Positions 10,541 to 22,632 of a DNA stretch of 23,150 nt are shown piece after piece. A program made the position numbers and the translations under genes. Origin of the DNA: Saccoglossus kowalevskii (Eukaryota; Hemichordata; Enteropneusta; Harrimaniidae); NCBI RefSeq assembly GCF_000003605.2, contig NW_003125889.1, forward strand, positions 200,297-223,446, read 5' to 3'. The number at the start of each line of letters is the position of its first letter. Position 1 is the first letter of the stretch. The notes beneath the pieces are model-generated. The model did no database searches, had not been told where the DNA came from, and saw only the letters and a program-made list of their open reading frames with translations.

Positions 10541-12143
10541 CATTAAAGACAAAGACTTGGCATTAAAGACAAAGACACCTGTGTTGATTTACTAAACTAA
10601 TGCAACTACCAAAACAATGGGTCATATTGGGAGATAACTTTATTAACACTAGATGACGACGTCATTGCTTGTAAATCTGACACAATGTAAGCAAATATAT
10701 AACACGCACATACAATCCGTAAACACATACCTGCGTGCCATTGAATGTCAATAGTTGATTTCAATCTCGTTTAGCGTTTTCTACAATATAACAGAGATAT
10801 AATTGGAGTAATGTAGAAAGGGGTACTATATTACGTATCAATTAGGTAAGGGATATGACTTGTATGTCAAACAATTTATGCGAGACAGCATTTTCAATTA
10901 TAGACCTATATGACTTGTCAAGATTAGATCCTTATTACTTGACATGCATTACAATATGAGGCGAATCATGGTGGGTATGACAGACAGTAATGTTTGCTTA
11001 CTCATTCCGAACACCACCTCTGAGACGACATGGTTTATGTTGTTAATTTTACTAATTAGGTGACAGTGATCTACGTCTCATGGACCTAGTAACCCTGTGT
11101 TGCTTTGTAAAGCATCTAACATCCCTTCTGTTGTGACACTCCAATTTACACATATATTAACCTTCACTTTTTTCAAACACAAGGGTGTACTCACGTTATA
11201 GTTATGGGGGGATTCAATATAATGTGCTATAAGTTGATTTGTGTTGATACCCAATGTTTACACCGCTCATCATTTCAAATAAACAAAGAATGACATTATT
11301 TGATGTTCTTATTTGTAAATTCTGATTATTACCTCAAATATTATTTATGTTTGAAATTTAATTTGAACATACAGACAATAGGTAGACACAGTGCGCAATG
11401 AATTGATTCCATGTAGAGTACAAGCACTACAATAACGGACACTAACTTACTAATCTTACACACTGTCGGATGTAAATGTTGTGTATTGCAAAATTAATGA
11501 TATACCTAGACACATACATATATTAATGTGTAGATCAAGATAGAGTGAGTGAGCAAACTAATCATATATGGTAGTGGTCGGTGTCATGACAACGTGTGTT
11601 ACCTAGGGGCAATGCAGGCGATTGACACGTGGACGAGCCACCGGGAACGTAGCAATCGCACTAATTACTATAGTGCAAGGTGTTATTTGGCTTTTTTTAA
11701 ATTTTAATAATAAGACTTCTATGTACATTGTAGCTCTGATACTGATACTGATAGTATAAGCTATAACGCATTACACATCGCAAATCAGGACATCCTATTT
11801 TACGTAGCTAGCATGCGAGAAGGTGTTACATACGTGGGATAACATAGTTGCGCGCCTGAGGCTTGTTATTAAAAGGCACAATGAAAAACAGAATGAATTG
11901 GGTAGATACAGTATGCCTAAACTGTGTGATTGATATTTATTTACTACTGTACGTAGTCACGAAAACGGTGTTATCATTGCTAGTAGATTATATATGTATT
12001 GTATAATAGTCGCATTGTCTCCCTCCAAGTTACAAGTTATAATACTTGTTTCGGGTTTTCTCTATGTAACCATAATGTCATTCTGTCGGGTATATCCTCT
12101 CTCTCTGTCTACCCCTGTATTTACTGAATGTTCCATTTATTAC

Positions 12144-12218
12144 TTTGGATTGCGGGAAAATCAACGTTTATCAACGCAAATGTCTCACATGCGCAGCGCG
12201 ACGACTGCCACCCTTGAA
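12144..12218. mobile_element. MITE 3' stub inside duplication copy 2
   Basis: TTGGATTGCGGGAAAATCAA through GCGCAGCGCGACGACTGCCA and CCCTTGAA match the last 75 bp of the element at 654-966. The 5' three quarters were removed by the same deletion that took out about 460 bp relative to copy 1. The stub lacks the 80-bp internal insert seen at 7753-8132 and has ATGCGCAGCGCGACGACTG as in the 654 element. The insert therefore arose in copy 1 after the duplication, or was never shared. Confidence 0.8.
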
Positions 12219-13449
12219 CCATAGAGATTAGTTTGTTTTTCGTTTAATATATGTACATATTTCGAGTTGTTTCGTTATATTTCTCACATTTATCTCACTG
12301 TAAGCTGAAAACCAGTCTGTCCACATCACACATCGGTCTTTCGCGTCTTTCACGATGCTGAGCTTGTTTATTTTCATTGTTGCTGTTAGTTGGCAACTCA
12401 TATTAGTATAGGTATATCTTAATTTAAATTGTGGAGCATTTTCAATTATTTTTCATTATAGTTCTTGTTCTAATTCTTGATTTATTAATTATTATTCCCA
12501 AAAAAATCTTGATAAAATGAGTCATCAAATTAATTGCCCTATGCAGCTGCATTCTATTGCCCAAAGCTTCTGATGAGGTGTAATAAATATGAACTGGGAA
12601 ATATTATATAGCTTAACAACTCAATGGTGATGGTGTCAGGCTCTGGGATATTTCCCTTTATCGTTTCTTTATTGTATAGTCTTTTTCACCTTTATGATAT
12701 AATTCTCAAATGCCCGTTGGGTATACTCTGCTACCCTCTGATGATCTACCATTATTCAACTAGACTAGTAGTTGGACGTTGACTAACACATGCATCAAAT
12801 CCCTTTTTGTCAGGTTCTATTTTTAATCTTACAGGATCCCACCATGCACAGTTAGTATCGGATTACGTGTTTAGCAGAAGGCAAATTTGACCTGATCTGT
12901 ACGATTATAATGTTTCACATTCATTTATTTTCACTAATGAATAATACAAAGCATGAATGAAATAAAAAATGTATCTTTATTTTCTGTCTGGTTCCTGTGT
13001 GATGCACGCTTGTTGAGTCAATAATTAGCATTGCTTGCCCCATGAATGTGACGCCATAGATAATGGGAATTATATGGTATAATTGTTAAAGGATTATATT
13101 TCAATATCGAATATCTTAAATACTAATATGCAACTTCTTATCATTTGGTTTGTGAATTTTCATTTGTGAATAACTGGGGTTTAGATGCGATTGTTAATAC
13201 TGTCTGTAATACAATCCATCTATTTTATTCATAATGCTTATTTTTCTAGATCGGTTACATTTACTGTTAATAATTCATTAATTTTACGATATAGAATAAC
13301 GTATAATATAATATAATATAATCTCCACTTTCACACGTCATCATAGTTCTCATCAACTTATATAATATACGCTTTTAAATGTATATACAAGAGTATTGCA
13401 CTATTATAGCTGAAAACTATTACTAACAAACGAACATTAAATGTTACAC

Positions 13450-13530
13450 GGCATGGGAACTTGCGCACATTGTAGCACCTCAATACTGAAGACTAGATAA
13501 CGGCTGAACCATACTCACTAACCTTAAAAG
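13450..13530 (-). repeat. Decayed tRNA-like segment (SINE head), copy 2
   Basis: Near-identical partner of 9655-9740, duplicated along with the large unit, with the same lost B box. Immediately beyond it (13530-13590) is a roughly 60-bp piece absent from copy 1. Confidence 0.6.
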
Positions 13531-14053
13531 TCAGTTTGAAATGAACTTTAGTGAACAACTTCTCATATGTAATCAAGGAACAGAAGGCTTAATGATTGTA
13601 TTGATGGATATGGTCATTCAATCATTTTACCCTGTAATGATTCGAAAGACTTTCAACCCGGACAATCTTCAAAATTTACTGACTACATGTCTATACAATA
13701 ATGAACTCGGGTGAATCATGTACACTGTAGGTCATCATTTTCTGGGGTAACTGGTGAAGCAAACCAATCTGCCTAGTTTGAATTGAAATGTCATTATTCA
13801 AGATGGTGGACTAGAAATAAGGAAGGCTGTTGGAGATGTCAGCAAACAGTACTGCATATATATTTTAACATGATGAATTGTTATTTTTTATTATTTTTTC
13901 AGTTTATCGTCTATACTGTAACACCTCGTGTTTGTGTACTCATGTGTCAGGATATGTGTACGGATCAGAATGATACTTTAGTTTTAGAAAGAATCTAATA
14001 ATGATATCGTGTAACATACCGGATTTGAAGGTACTGTTGGGGGGTACGATTCA

Positions 14054-16029
14054 GAACTACTCGAATAACTCACCCCCTCTTCCGGTGGTGACAATTTAAC
14101 ATAAACTTATAATATAATATTCATATTTATACCACTTTAAATTTCAAAGGAGTTAATTAACGGCAGAAATTATATTCATGCTCACGTCAGAATTATTACA
14201 AAACGTATTCTCTTGATGATGATCAAGAGTTACACAATCAAATAGTGATTACGTGGGTATATTTGCTGCCTTTAGTTACCGTATCAAATGTTAATGTGTC
14301 TGATAATTTATGATGTTTCACTCACTTCTAAAATGTTAGTAAACGTATTACTATTTACATTTCTATCTCCATGGTGATTCTGATAAAATTTATGGTACAT
14401 GTCATAAGAGACAATAGATGAATCATCTAGACGAATATTTGATTGTGTAGATTAACATTTCTCAGAACACATTATTGTGAAGTGGTTTATACTTACCATA
14501 TGTCTGACATTACTGGATAATGTATATTGACACACCAAGTATTCTGTAGAGAATGAACTTAACTTAACGCAGGGATTAAAGATATTTTACGTCAGGTCAA
14601 TATGTTTAAATAGAGTAAGTGTTATATATTAGCTTAGTTTGCAGCCTGATAAACTGAGACTGATTATCGAGAAAGTGTAAAGGCATCTGTGAAAGTTGTA
14701 ATGAGATTTGTAATTCCTAGAGAGAGTAATTATAAACATTCCAACAACTCCCAGCCCATTATATAATTTATGCTGTTTTTCAACCTTTAATTAGAAAGAT
14801 TGGTTTTTCAGAATGAATGGTTAAATCCCTAAAAAGTTGTCTTTCAATTCAACCTTACGATCAGCACGCAAATAATTAATTATACTATCATACGATAAGT
14901 CATAGTTATTATCCTATTTTAGTAATATGTTGGAGGTTTAAATTTAACAATGATACTGGCCGAACCGGGTATTGTAATGATATAAAAAATCGGTTGCCTT
15001 GGCTGGTTTAAAAATCAGAGAAAAGCAGGAAGAGATAGATCGAGAGAGTGGGAGAAAGAGGACTTCCCAGAACTCTGTAAGTCTATGCAATGCAATGTAT
15101 ATATACCCTCTACTTTTGAGTGGCAAGTATCACTCACTACTGCTTGTGTGTATCATTCATTCACTATTTTATCTGATTCCACAATCTCATATACAATCCT
15201 TAGTAGACTCAGACTCGATTGTGCAGTATTATTTTGGGTCGATAATATCTCGCTAGTTTCAAGATCGGGATGAATTCATACCAGTGAAGAATTCCTCGAA
15301 ACTAAAAGCTACAAACTACAAAACCTTAAAATGATTGGTGGGTAGGGAAAAACAGCTTCCTTGCTGATTAGAATGCCAAGTTGAACTGAAATACAGACGG
15401 ACTGGGTAGCATAAAGAGTTGTCAATGCGAAAAGTTCACATGTGTATAGATATAAGAAACAAAGACAGCATTAACATCTTAAATGTTAAATTGAAGGAAG
15501 TACACTCAGTACACTCCAAACAATGATTGCAAAGAAATAGCAAAACAACTAATGTATAATAAACACAACTGAAAGTAACTGACATTGTTTAAAATAGTAA
15601 TATATATAAAACTCTAAATATATTGTTACCCAATAGACCGTAAAGAGTGACAGGCACTTGATGCTTAAAACCTATTGGAAAATTAAACACATGGACAACC
15701 TATCATTATCTAACATCCTAAATCAAAACCTACAGTAATACTTGAGTAGAGGGGTCTTGTGGGAAGTCAGTAATTAAAGGGAAATTGTCCAAATAGTCTA
15801 AACAAGTGGTAGTCTTCCAGCCTACCAACATCCGGACAACTTCACAGAGCAAAGTAGCCTCAGGCCCAAAATAGTTTGTTTGGGAATATGCTTGAATGAT
15901 ATTAATATTATATTATATTATAATATTCTATTTGGAATTTAGATATAGTATGTACATCCATTTGATAGCGTGCAAAGCATTTGTATGCTCTTTGTCTAGT
16001 ATAAATTTCATCCCTTTTTCACAGTGAAG
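14054..16029. other. Unassigned AT-rich DNA
   Basis: No supported gene. The overlapping short frames on both strands at 14944-15273 have no recognisable domain. Contents worth noting are an 8-bp perfect hairpin (CTCTTGAT at 14210-14217 with ATCAAGAG at 14222-14229, 4-base loop) and a low-complexity TATTA-rich tract at 15900-15930. Confidence 0.5.
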
Positions 16030-17240
16030 AAAGTTATCAGGTTCTGTCTATCTCACTTCGCATATTCCAAGTATCGCTAATATGTTGAATTATTGTTTGA
16101 TATTATCTCATTTTACTTCTTATTTTAATGTTCTTACATTTAACAAGGCAATTTTAACTGATTTTACCTTACTGTTTCGTTTACCTTTACCACGTCCAAA
16201 GGTCACTATTGGTAATTAGCACCTCTATGTCTGTGCTTGGGAAATATATCATTGGTTTTCCTTGCCTTCTGCCAGTTTGGCCAAGTATACTATGCTAGCC
16301 TTTTGCAACTTCTTTCTGCTAGGCAACATAGGTTTGTGGGTGGTTATTGACTAACCATTCTTGACCCAATGTTTACTGGCAGCAGCAGAAAATTCTGACC
16401 TGATCAGTACATTTATACCGTCGAATTTCACATTCATTTATTTTCATCAATACATAAATAAATAAATACCAGGCTTGAATGAATACAACTGATTGTTTAT
16501 TTACCGTCTGATTCCTGCTTAGTGTACGGGTGTAGAATCAAAGTATAGCATTGCCAAATATGACGTACACAGTGTCGTGATAGCTAACAGGAATGGAATA
16601 GTATAATCGTTAAAGGATTATATTTCAATGTGGAATAATATTATATACATATATATCAATATCCGCTTATCTGTGTTTTCTTATCAGTTGTGTGAATTTT
16701 ATGTTAGCTATGACCTTGGATAGCGTATAATATAATGTCCACTTTCCTTGTCACCATTATTCCCATCAAATCGAATCTGTCGACATTAACTTTCAAATGT
16801 ATATACAAGTGTATATAGCTGAATAATTACTGGTAAATGATTATTCAACTAACAAGAGATTTGAACCCACGCATACGATGTAGCTCCTCCACACTGCAGG
16901 TAGATATGCTAAACCACTGAACCGTACTCACCTACCCCAACAAATCGTCTCGAAATTGCCCGTAGTGATAAAATTCGACTAATAATGAACGTCTTTACAA
17001 TTCACTGGTTAAATAAATTACTTCTTACGTCAAGTCAGGTACGTTTCGTATGAAAACGGAATTATCACGAAAAATGTACATGCAAAATCGAATTTAATGT
17101 CAATCACTAAAGGTTATGTTGATCATTGGAAATTACACACCCTCTCCCTAATAGTGAAGTGTTGTGATCTGTACATATTTTGAAACCAAAGTCACATGAC
17201 CAAAGTCAGGGTTTGCTGGTGAAAATCATGTTACCCAAAC
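16030..17240. repeat. Old, diverged third copy of the right half of the duplicated unit
   Basis: Collinear words match copy 1 from about 8685 to 9900: AGCACCTCTA, AGTATACTATGCTA for GGTATACTCTGCTA, GACCTGATC, CACATTCATTTATTTTCA, TCGTTAAAGGATTATATTTC, CAAATGTATATACAAGTGTAT, the tRNA-like segment, and CTGGTGAA near the right end. Divergence is far higher than between copies 1 and 2 and there are many small indels. The ends are uncertain by about 100 bp. It shows that the unit, or a repeat family inside it, predates the tandem duplication. Confidence 0.8.
16853..16938 (-). repeat. tRNA-derived segment with A and B boxes (SINE head or tRNA pseudogene)
   Basis: On the minus strand this starts GGGGTAGGTGAGTACGGTTC and continues AGTGGTTTAGC. 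That gives an A-box-like GGTTCAGTGGTTTAGC and then, about 50 bases on, a B box in GTGGGTTCAAATC, the normal spacing of a tRNA internal promoter. The T stem is weak (only about three pairs) and no clean acceptor stem forms, so this is a pseudo-tRNA, most likely the head of a SINE. The sequence beyond it is conserved in all three unit copies, so the boundary of any SINE cannot be separated from the larger repeat. It is the least decayed of the three copies. Confidence 0.65.
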
Positions 17241-20200
17241 CAGGTTTCCTCTAATCAAAATGTAAAAAAAGAACAGAAAGGAATTAATTGTTTCCTCAGT
17301 TGGGCACACTGGACTGATTATGTCTCCATCTGAAATCACAGTTCTAGATTGTTACCATTGAATGTATACTCTTGGACATTGACACTTACTTTTGGTCAGA
17401 TGAAGTGCGAGGAATATGGAATTAGTGTCGAGAGACGATTCACACAATCATTTCGTCCATCAACTGTCTCTTCAGAATGCAGTGTATCGTTTACAGCAGG
17501 AAAGCGCAAAGTGCAACATCAAGTCAAGGGGATACAGTAACCCCAATATGTTACAGTAAGTAGAAAAAAACACTATAAGTGGAGTAACTAAACATCGCGC
17601 ATACAGAAAGAATTAATATGTTCAGAAACATTCAGTGACTTTGCTACTTTCTGGTTGCATTCATCTCATTTGCCAATAATGGCATTATGGAGTTGCTGGT
17701 GACTATTTGTTGTGACTATATGCCTGAAGGTTTCAATATAGCGTGTCTAAATGAAGAGTGCAGTAGGCTCTAATTGTGTGTAAAGTTATCACAAGTATTG
17801 AACATGGGTAATCATATTTAGAGCATACAGACTATTATGATCACATTCACGCTGAAGTATTTAAAGAGCAAGTCGTTCAGTAAAATACACTGATACCTCG
17901 TAAAGCTATTATACATCAATAATCTCCTCGTCAATGAATACACGTATTAGAGTCAGACTGAAGTGTGGACTGACACATCCTTGGCAGTAGAATCACATCA
18001 TGTCGCAGTGTAATCGTAAATCACTCTGAAAATCTTACACACAAAACACAAAATCAAATTATCTGATAATAGTTAAGCACCCATTTAGGAGAATCCCAAA
18101 CGTTCTCTATGATGATTTCACAATCCGATAAAATACCATACTTTGATAATTCATTATTCGAATAGTTAATGGTCATTGCCATTTGTACTCGTTATAAGAT
18201 AGGTTTACGTATTTGTCTAGATTGGTTTGACAATACCTTATGTGTATGCGTTGCGTACGATGCAGAGTGTGTTATTTAAATCACCAGATTGTAGGATTGT
18301 AGAGCAGATACATAAGCAAGACATCGAAAAAATGTGCTACATTCAGTGATTTGGATCATCACGTTTGCTGGAGTTCATGTCTGAATTAAAGAATACAATT
18401 ACATAAGCTAGAATATTTAGATCTGACATGGGCAATGATTACTGTTATGGGAATAATACCATGCTTCTAACACACAATACTGATGTATGTTTCTTTCAAA
18501 GCAAAGTGCTCGATGTCATTGAATATGAGTCGTGGGCAGAATTAGCAAGTTTTTATTTGACTATTTGCTTTTGTACAGATCAGTATAATTCTGATATTTT
18601 TTCATAATGACCAACGACTAACCTAAACTTAATTACATTTACTAATTCAGAGACCATGATCGGACATTTACCTACAAAGATGCGTACAGCATATATATGA
18701 ACTGCTTTGGTTCACTTTGGTAAATATGATTGCCAATCAAGAACAACACACTGAAACACTGTCTGTAATATACCTGTTTGTGCTGAACTAGAGCTCACTT
18801 GGGTGTGTATTGTGACATCATAGACGCTAAAATATTTCGTGATTCAGGGGATTTTGCAGTGATAACAGAGGGGAGTATTATTTCATGGTAATTTTGGGAA
18901 GGTCTTGGTGTGTGTTTTTCAAATTATGTTTATAATTATTCCACTACATATCCTGAACATTTTAGAATACAATATCAAAAAATCAGCCCTCTCGGTAAAA
19001 GTGGACATCCTCTATATGTTAAACAAGTTTTGAACATATGCTTGATCTTAATCAAACGATTCCTAAAATTACATTAAATATATGTTGTATATCACTAGCG
19101 AAATTGGCCCAAACATGGTGCAATATGACAACTGATTTCACCATAATTTTCTATATTTATATGTGATGTGTGATAGTATATTGTGTCACCTTCCATCTAA
19201 GAAATAAAATAATATATCCAGTTTGAGTCTATTGTTTAACATTACACCGAAATGTCTTACAATTATATGTTTAAGAATCAATTATACATTTCACATTGAT
19301 TAAGTTACTGACTTACTGGCCATATCTGAAAACATATCTGAAAACTATACATAAAAAACCCAATGGAATCATTAGTTTCCACAGATAGTAGTAGTGAATT
19401 ATTTATGGTCTCATCAACTGTCTAATATAATTTTATTAATATTAAGTTCGCAAGTTAGAATGAAAATGTCAAAGTTGAATGTCTTTGATTGCATTTGACC
19501 GAGGAATGCATTGAGCAATGCATTGTTCATTGCATTACTATTCAAAGTGTTCTAGAGTTTGTTACAATGTGTGTAAGTTTTGATGGATTTTGAGCATCAC
19601 ACTGTAATTGAAATTGATTCATTTGTTTGCCGCACAGCACTAATTTACTGTGACTTCAAACCTGCATCAACTTATATGAATGTAAAAACAGTATTGATTT
19701 TTTTATTCAAATTGTATTGGTTCTGTACGATTTATCTCTCAATTATTCTATTGAATTTATGCATTTATAGAGAATCGCAAATTTATGTTAATAGTTATGT
19801 AAAATTATAAAACTCTGTTTTGTTCTATAGGGGATAATATTTGTAATCGTTGTCCCGAGTATCTAGTCAAAATAGCAAGATGTTTTGAGCAATGGCTCTT
19901 TATCAATAACATAGAAGAAAATTCTGAGTCAAAGTAATCCATGATTGATATTGCTTTAGTTGAAAAACCAGTGTTGATTCAAGTAGGAGAAGCAAACTTT
20001 GACAAAAAATGTCAGCCATGTGTATTTAACCCAATCTGTTTTTGAACTGATTGGTTTTGACCTTATATTTTGTCATAAACGTATGATTCCACACATACAT
20101 CAGCGAAAGATACGTTCCGACAAGCCAATGTTATGATATTAATAACTTCGTGATTTTCGCGAGCAACATGATATCAAGAAACAAGCAATGGATTTTCTGA

Positions 20201-20773
20201 AACCAACAAACAACTATCTTTAAACCAATGCATTGGCCCGGTAAACATTGTATAATGTGTTTATATCATGGTGACACTAAAAAGCATAGGACAAAGCACA
20301 TGTGTGAAACCACTACACACTCACCGTGTCTTAGACGTTCCTAGGCAATCAATTCACAGTAAAACGGCTTGTAACAGTAAAACATTAATAGATCTTCATG
20401 ACGTACAACTGTACTGTATAGTTAGTTGAAATCGAACTGGCAACCAAATCATTTTCAGTCTCACGTAATAACTGACATCGACACTAATACTAGCTTACAC
20501 TAATAACTTTGGGTGGCGCTATTCACCAAAAAGCCTTATTCAAGCACACAGTGAATAATATAATATTGCATAGATAATGTCACGTAGAATATAGTCGTTG
20601 CATCGCAGGGATTAAAGTCCTTTCACCCCATGCCCACGACACGAGGCCCCAATTTTGTCACTACTTTTGTGGCTCTGATTAAAATCTTTTGATCTCAGAT
20701 CATTGTATTCTAAATCTCCTTCCCCTTAGGGCAACTGATAGTGTACATTTTCTCTTTTTGTCTACTTTCCGCA
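17241..20773. other. Unassigned AT-rich DNA
   Basis: Three and a half kilobases with no gene I can support. Open frames at 17349-17540 and 19580-19810 have no domain and no splice context. A small cluster of TGCATT/AATGCA words occurs at 19505-19540. No copies of the MITE or of the duplicated unit were seen here. Confidence 0.5.
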
Positions 20774-20995
20774 GAGTGAATCACAACCTTTTAGATAACC
20801 CAAGGTATGAGCAGTAAGTCGAATGGATTTAGCACTGCAACAGGGCCGAACCGGGAAGTAAATAGTACATTAACAAGTTTGGTATCAAAAGATAGGGATT
20901 TTTTTGTAGATTCACCAAAAAAACCAAGAACTGATAACATAGGCATTTTTTTTACACAGGTAGAAGTAAGGGGTAGTGGTTTTCGTACATTTTAG
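20774..20995 (+). other. Exon-like segment after a strong splice-acceptor motif
   Basis: A pyrimidine-rich run ending TCTACTTTCCGCAG (through 20774) is a textbook animal 3' splice site. Downstream an open frame from ATG at 20807 runs 62 codons to a stop at 20993-20995. The peptide is polar, rich in Ser, Thr, Asn and Lys, with a basic SPKKPRTD patch at about residues 36-43 and no recognisable domain. An internal candidate donor (GAA|GTAAGG near 20967) would end the exon before the stop. It lies on the same strand and about 630 bp upstream of the pseudogene at 21624, so it could be an upstream exon of that gene's ancestor. This is not demonstrated. Confidence 0.3.
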
Positions 20996-21623
20996 ATTTT
21001 TCTTACATTTATATTTTGTAATTAATATTACTTACAGCCTACACATTATTTCATATAGATATTGCTAGTATTTTCTATACACTTTTTATTTAGATAAACT
21101 GAAGAAACCATCCGCCAGTTATAGAACAGAAATTTGCTGATGTCAGCATTTTTTTAATTATTTTAATCCAGTCAAGTAGTCAACCAATCTTTTGTTTTAC
21201 CAGATACTTATCGGAATAACAAAATATCTTTCCTTTATTTCTAAGCATCAGCATCTAGGAAACTAAGCACTGTCTGAACTTTTAATGACTCGTTTGTAAT
21301 TTCCAGGGTTTTTTAAACACCCTGATATTCCCAAAATATAGCTGAATCCTGTTACACAGGGAAGATTGTTATGGTAAGACGTATATAAACACTTTGCTAT
21401 TACTTCTCTTTTTCCTTTCTGTATTAATTGTTTTGTTTAGAGTAATCATATTTTAATATAGTTAAAACAAGTAATTTGCAAGTCCTTGCATGACTGTCGA
21501 TCATACTAAATTGCTCAGTTTGTAAAGTCAATGTGACTTTTGATTATCATCACATGATTTCCTTATATGGCAACCAGACGAACCTTACGTTGCACAAGGT
21601 TATGTCGCAATTATTTTGCTTGA
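20996..21623. other. Unassigned AT-rich DNA, possible intron
   Basis: T-rich and without open frames. It holds one short hairpin (CAGGGT and ACCCTG near 21305-21326). If the segments on either side belong to one gene, this would be an intron, but no clean acceptor precedes 21624. Confidence 0.4.
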
Positions 21624-22216
21624 ACACGTTCAGACTTTCTGAATGCAAACACTGACAACTTTTACCAAGATTTGAAGGCTTTTGTGCGTACTAAACGCGT
21701 CTTGTTTGTGCTTGTGATAAATTTAGATTTGCGCGTCCCTGAATTGCAACAAAACTCAAAATCCACGAAGATGAGTGGGTGCAACAGGTACAAGCCAGAC
21801 TTCTCAGCATCAGTAATTTTACATGATTTCCACTATCATCCAAAGAATGAAGACCCTGAATCCGAAAAATATCGGCTCATTAAAACGGCTGCACAACTTA
21901 TTAAAATGATATAAAATCGTCCAGCACAACTAGTCATTTATACCCAAACACTGAAGAAATGCAATGCACTGAGAAAGCCATTGAGTACCTTCTATCCACC
22001 CTGAAAGTTTTACTTTATGTTTGTTAGAAAAGACACTGACGTTAAGGTGGCATCCATAGGGCAGGCCATCATGCAGTCAATTCACCCATAGTTATAGTGA
22101 CTCCACTTCACAATGGGTTTTGTTCATCATATGCAGAGGTACAGAAGTTTAAACGTAGTGCCACCTTGCACCAAGGAACTGACATTCCTGGTTTCACACT
22201 GTCACACGCAACGTAA
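21624..22216 (+). pseudogene. Broken copy of a multicopy invertebrate protein family of unknown function
   Basis: Several frames in succession give peptides that I recognise, from memory, as a family of large uncharacterised proteins repeated many times in invertebrate and fish genomes. The first frame (21624-21914) carries NSKSTKMSGCNRYKPDF and RLIKTAAQLIK, then hits a stop. The frame from 21908 continues with a Ser/Thr-rich stretch and YLLSTLKVLL up to a stop at 22025. The frame from 22026 holds KVASIGQAIMQS and stops at 22089. The frame from 22097 gives GFCSSYAEVQKFKRSAT and HQGTDIPGF, stopping at 22214. At least two frameshifts plus an apparent deletion between the IGQAIMQ and GFCSSY motifs break the gene. 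N- and C-terminal parts are missing. The function of the family is unknown to me. Multicopy distribution suggests mobile-element association. An LTR begins 27 bp beyond its end. Confidence 0.6.
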
Positions 22217-22464
22217 TATTACCGTAATTGGTATAGTACAGGTGTGATGGTTCAAATACCAAAATGGCAACAGTAACAGAAAGACTTCTCTGGCGGCGAT
22301 GATAACATACGAACACGGAGCCAACAGATGAGGTTTCAACTGGTACTGGTATCATTATACTCTGCAAACATCAAGTACAATAACGCATTAAAACTCCACT
22401 ACTTCAATAACTAGATACTTAAACTCCAATACAATTCAACGAGATCTCCGATCTGATCTCAGTG

Positions 22465-22494
22465 CTGAATATATACCCACACTGTCTATAAATA
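22465..22494 (-). promoter_or_regulatory. LTR core promoter (two TATA-like motifs)
   Basis: On the minus strand TATTTATAGA is followed after about 10 bp by TATATATTCAG. Either could position transcription of the element, toward lower coordinates. Both sit downstream of the two heat shock elements in the expected U3 order. Confidence 0.5.
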
Positions 22495-22540
22495 GACCAT
22501 TACATCAGCATACATAATGAGTCTGGAACTTACTACAAAT

Positions 22541-22553
22541 TTCTAGAATGTTC
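22541..22553 (-). promoter_or_regulatory. Heat shock element, proximal
   Basis: The plus strand reads TTCTAGAATGTTC, a perfect TTCnnGAAnnTTC three-unit site; the minus strand reads GAACATTCTAGAA. It lies 50-70 bp upstream of the TATA-like motifs for minus-strand transcription. Trimeric HSF1 binds such inverted nGAAn arrays. Binding here is inferred from the motif. Confidence 0.6.
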
Positions 22554-22632
22554 CATTACCTTCTATTGCCTTCTACAGTGTTCTATTACCTATTCAACCA
22601 GTTTCTAAAAATTCCACCCAGATACAGTACGG

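Larger units (their letters stand above)
10329..14053. repeat. Large direct tandem duplication, copy 2 (about 3.7 kb)
   Basis: Head-to-tail copy of 5645-10328. It begins GGATGAATGTTGTGGG directly after copy 1 ends and stops at TACGATTCA, after which homology ceases. It is shorter than copy 1 because of the deletions listed there. It carries sequence copy 1 lacks: an expanded 42-bp minisatellite, about 25 bp near 12815-12845 and about 60 bp near 13530-13590. It also lacks a 15-17-bp near-repeat of GGGGGATAA present in copy 1 around 5910-5930. The third copy at about 16200 retains words (TACCACGT ... AGCACCTCTA) found in copy 1 but missing here, so at least that gap is a loss in copy 2. Confidence 0.93.

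Noticed and set aside
10335-10595. 86-codon open frame with 14-residue repeats
   Set aside because: It is produced by the 42-bp minisatellite. Copy 1 does not keep an equivalent frame.
5645-14053. The two long direct repeats as LTRs of one giant element
   Set aside because: They abut directly with no internal region. They do not start TG and end CA, and no primer-binding site or polyprotein is present. A tandem duplication explains them.
14210-14229. 8-bp perfect hairpin with 4-base loop
   Set aside because: No T-run, gene end or partner feature nearby. A single short stem in AT-rich DNA is expected by chance.
16853-16938. Functional tRNA gene
   Set aside because: The A and B boxes are present, but the T stem is weak and no acceptor stem pairs. 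The copies in the tandem units have lost the B box.
21305-21326. CAGGGT...ACCCTG hairpin
   Set aside because: Six pairs only, with no context suggesting function.
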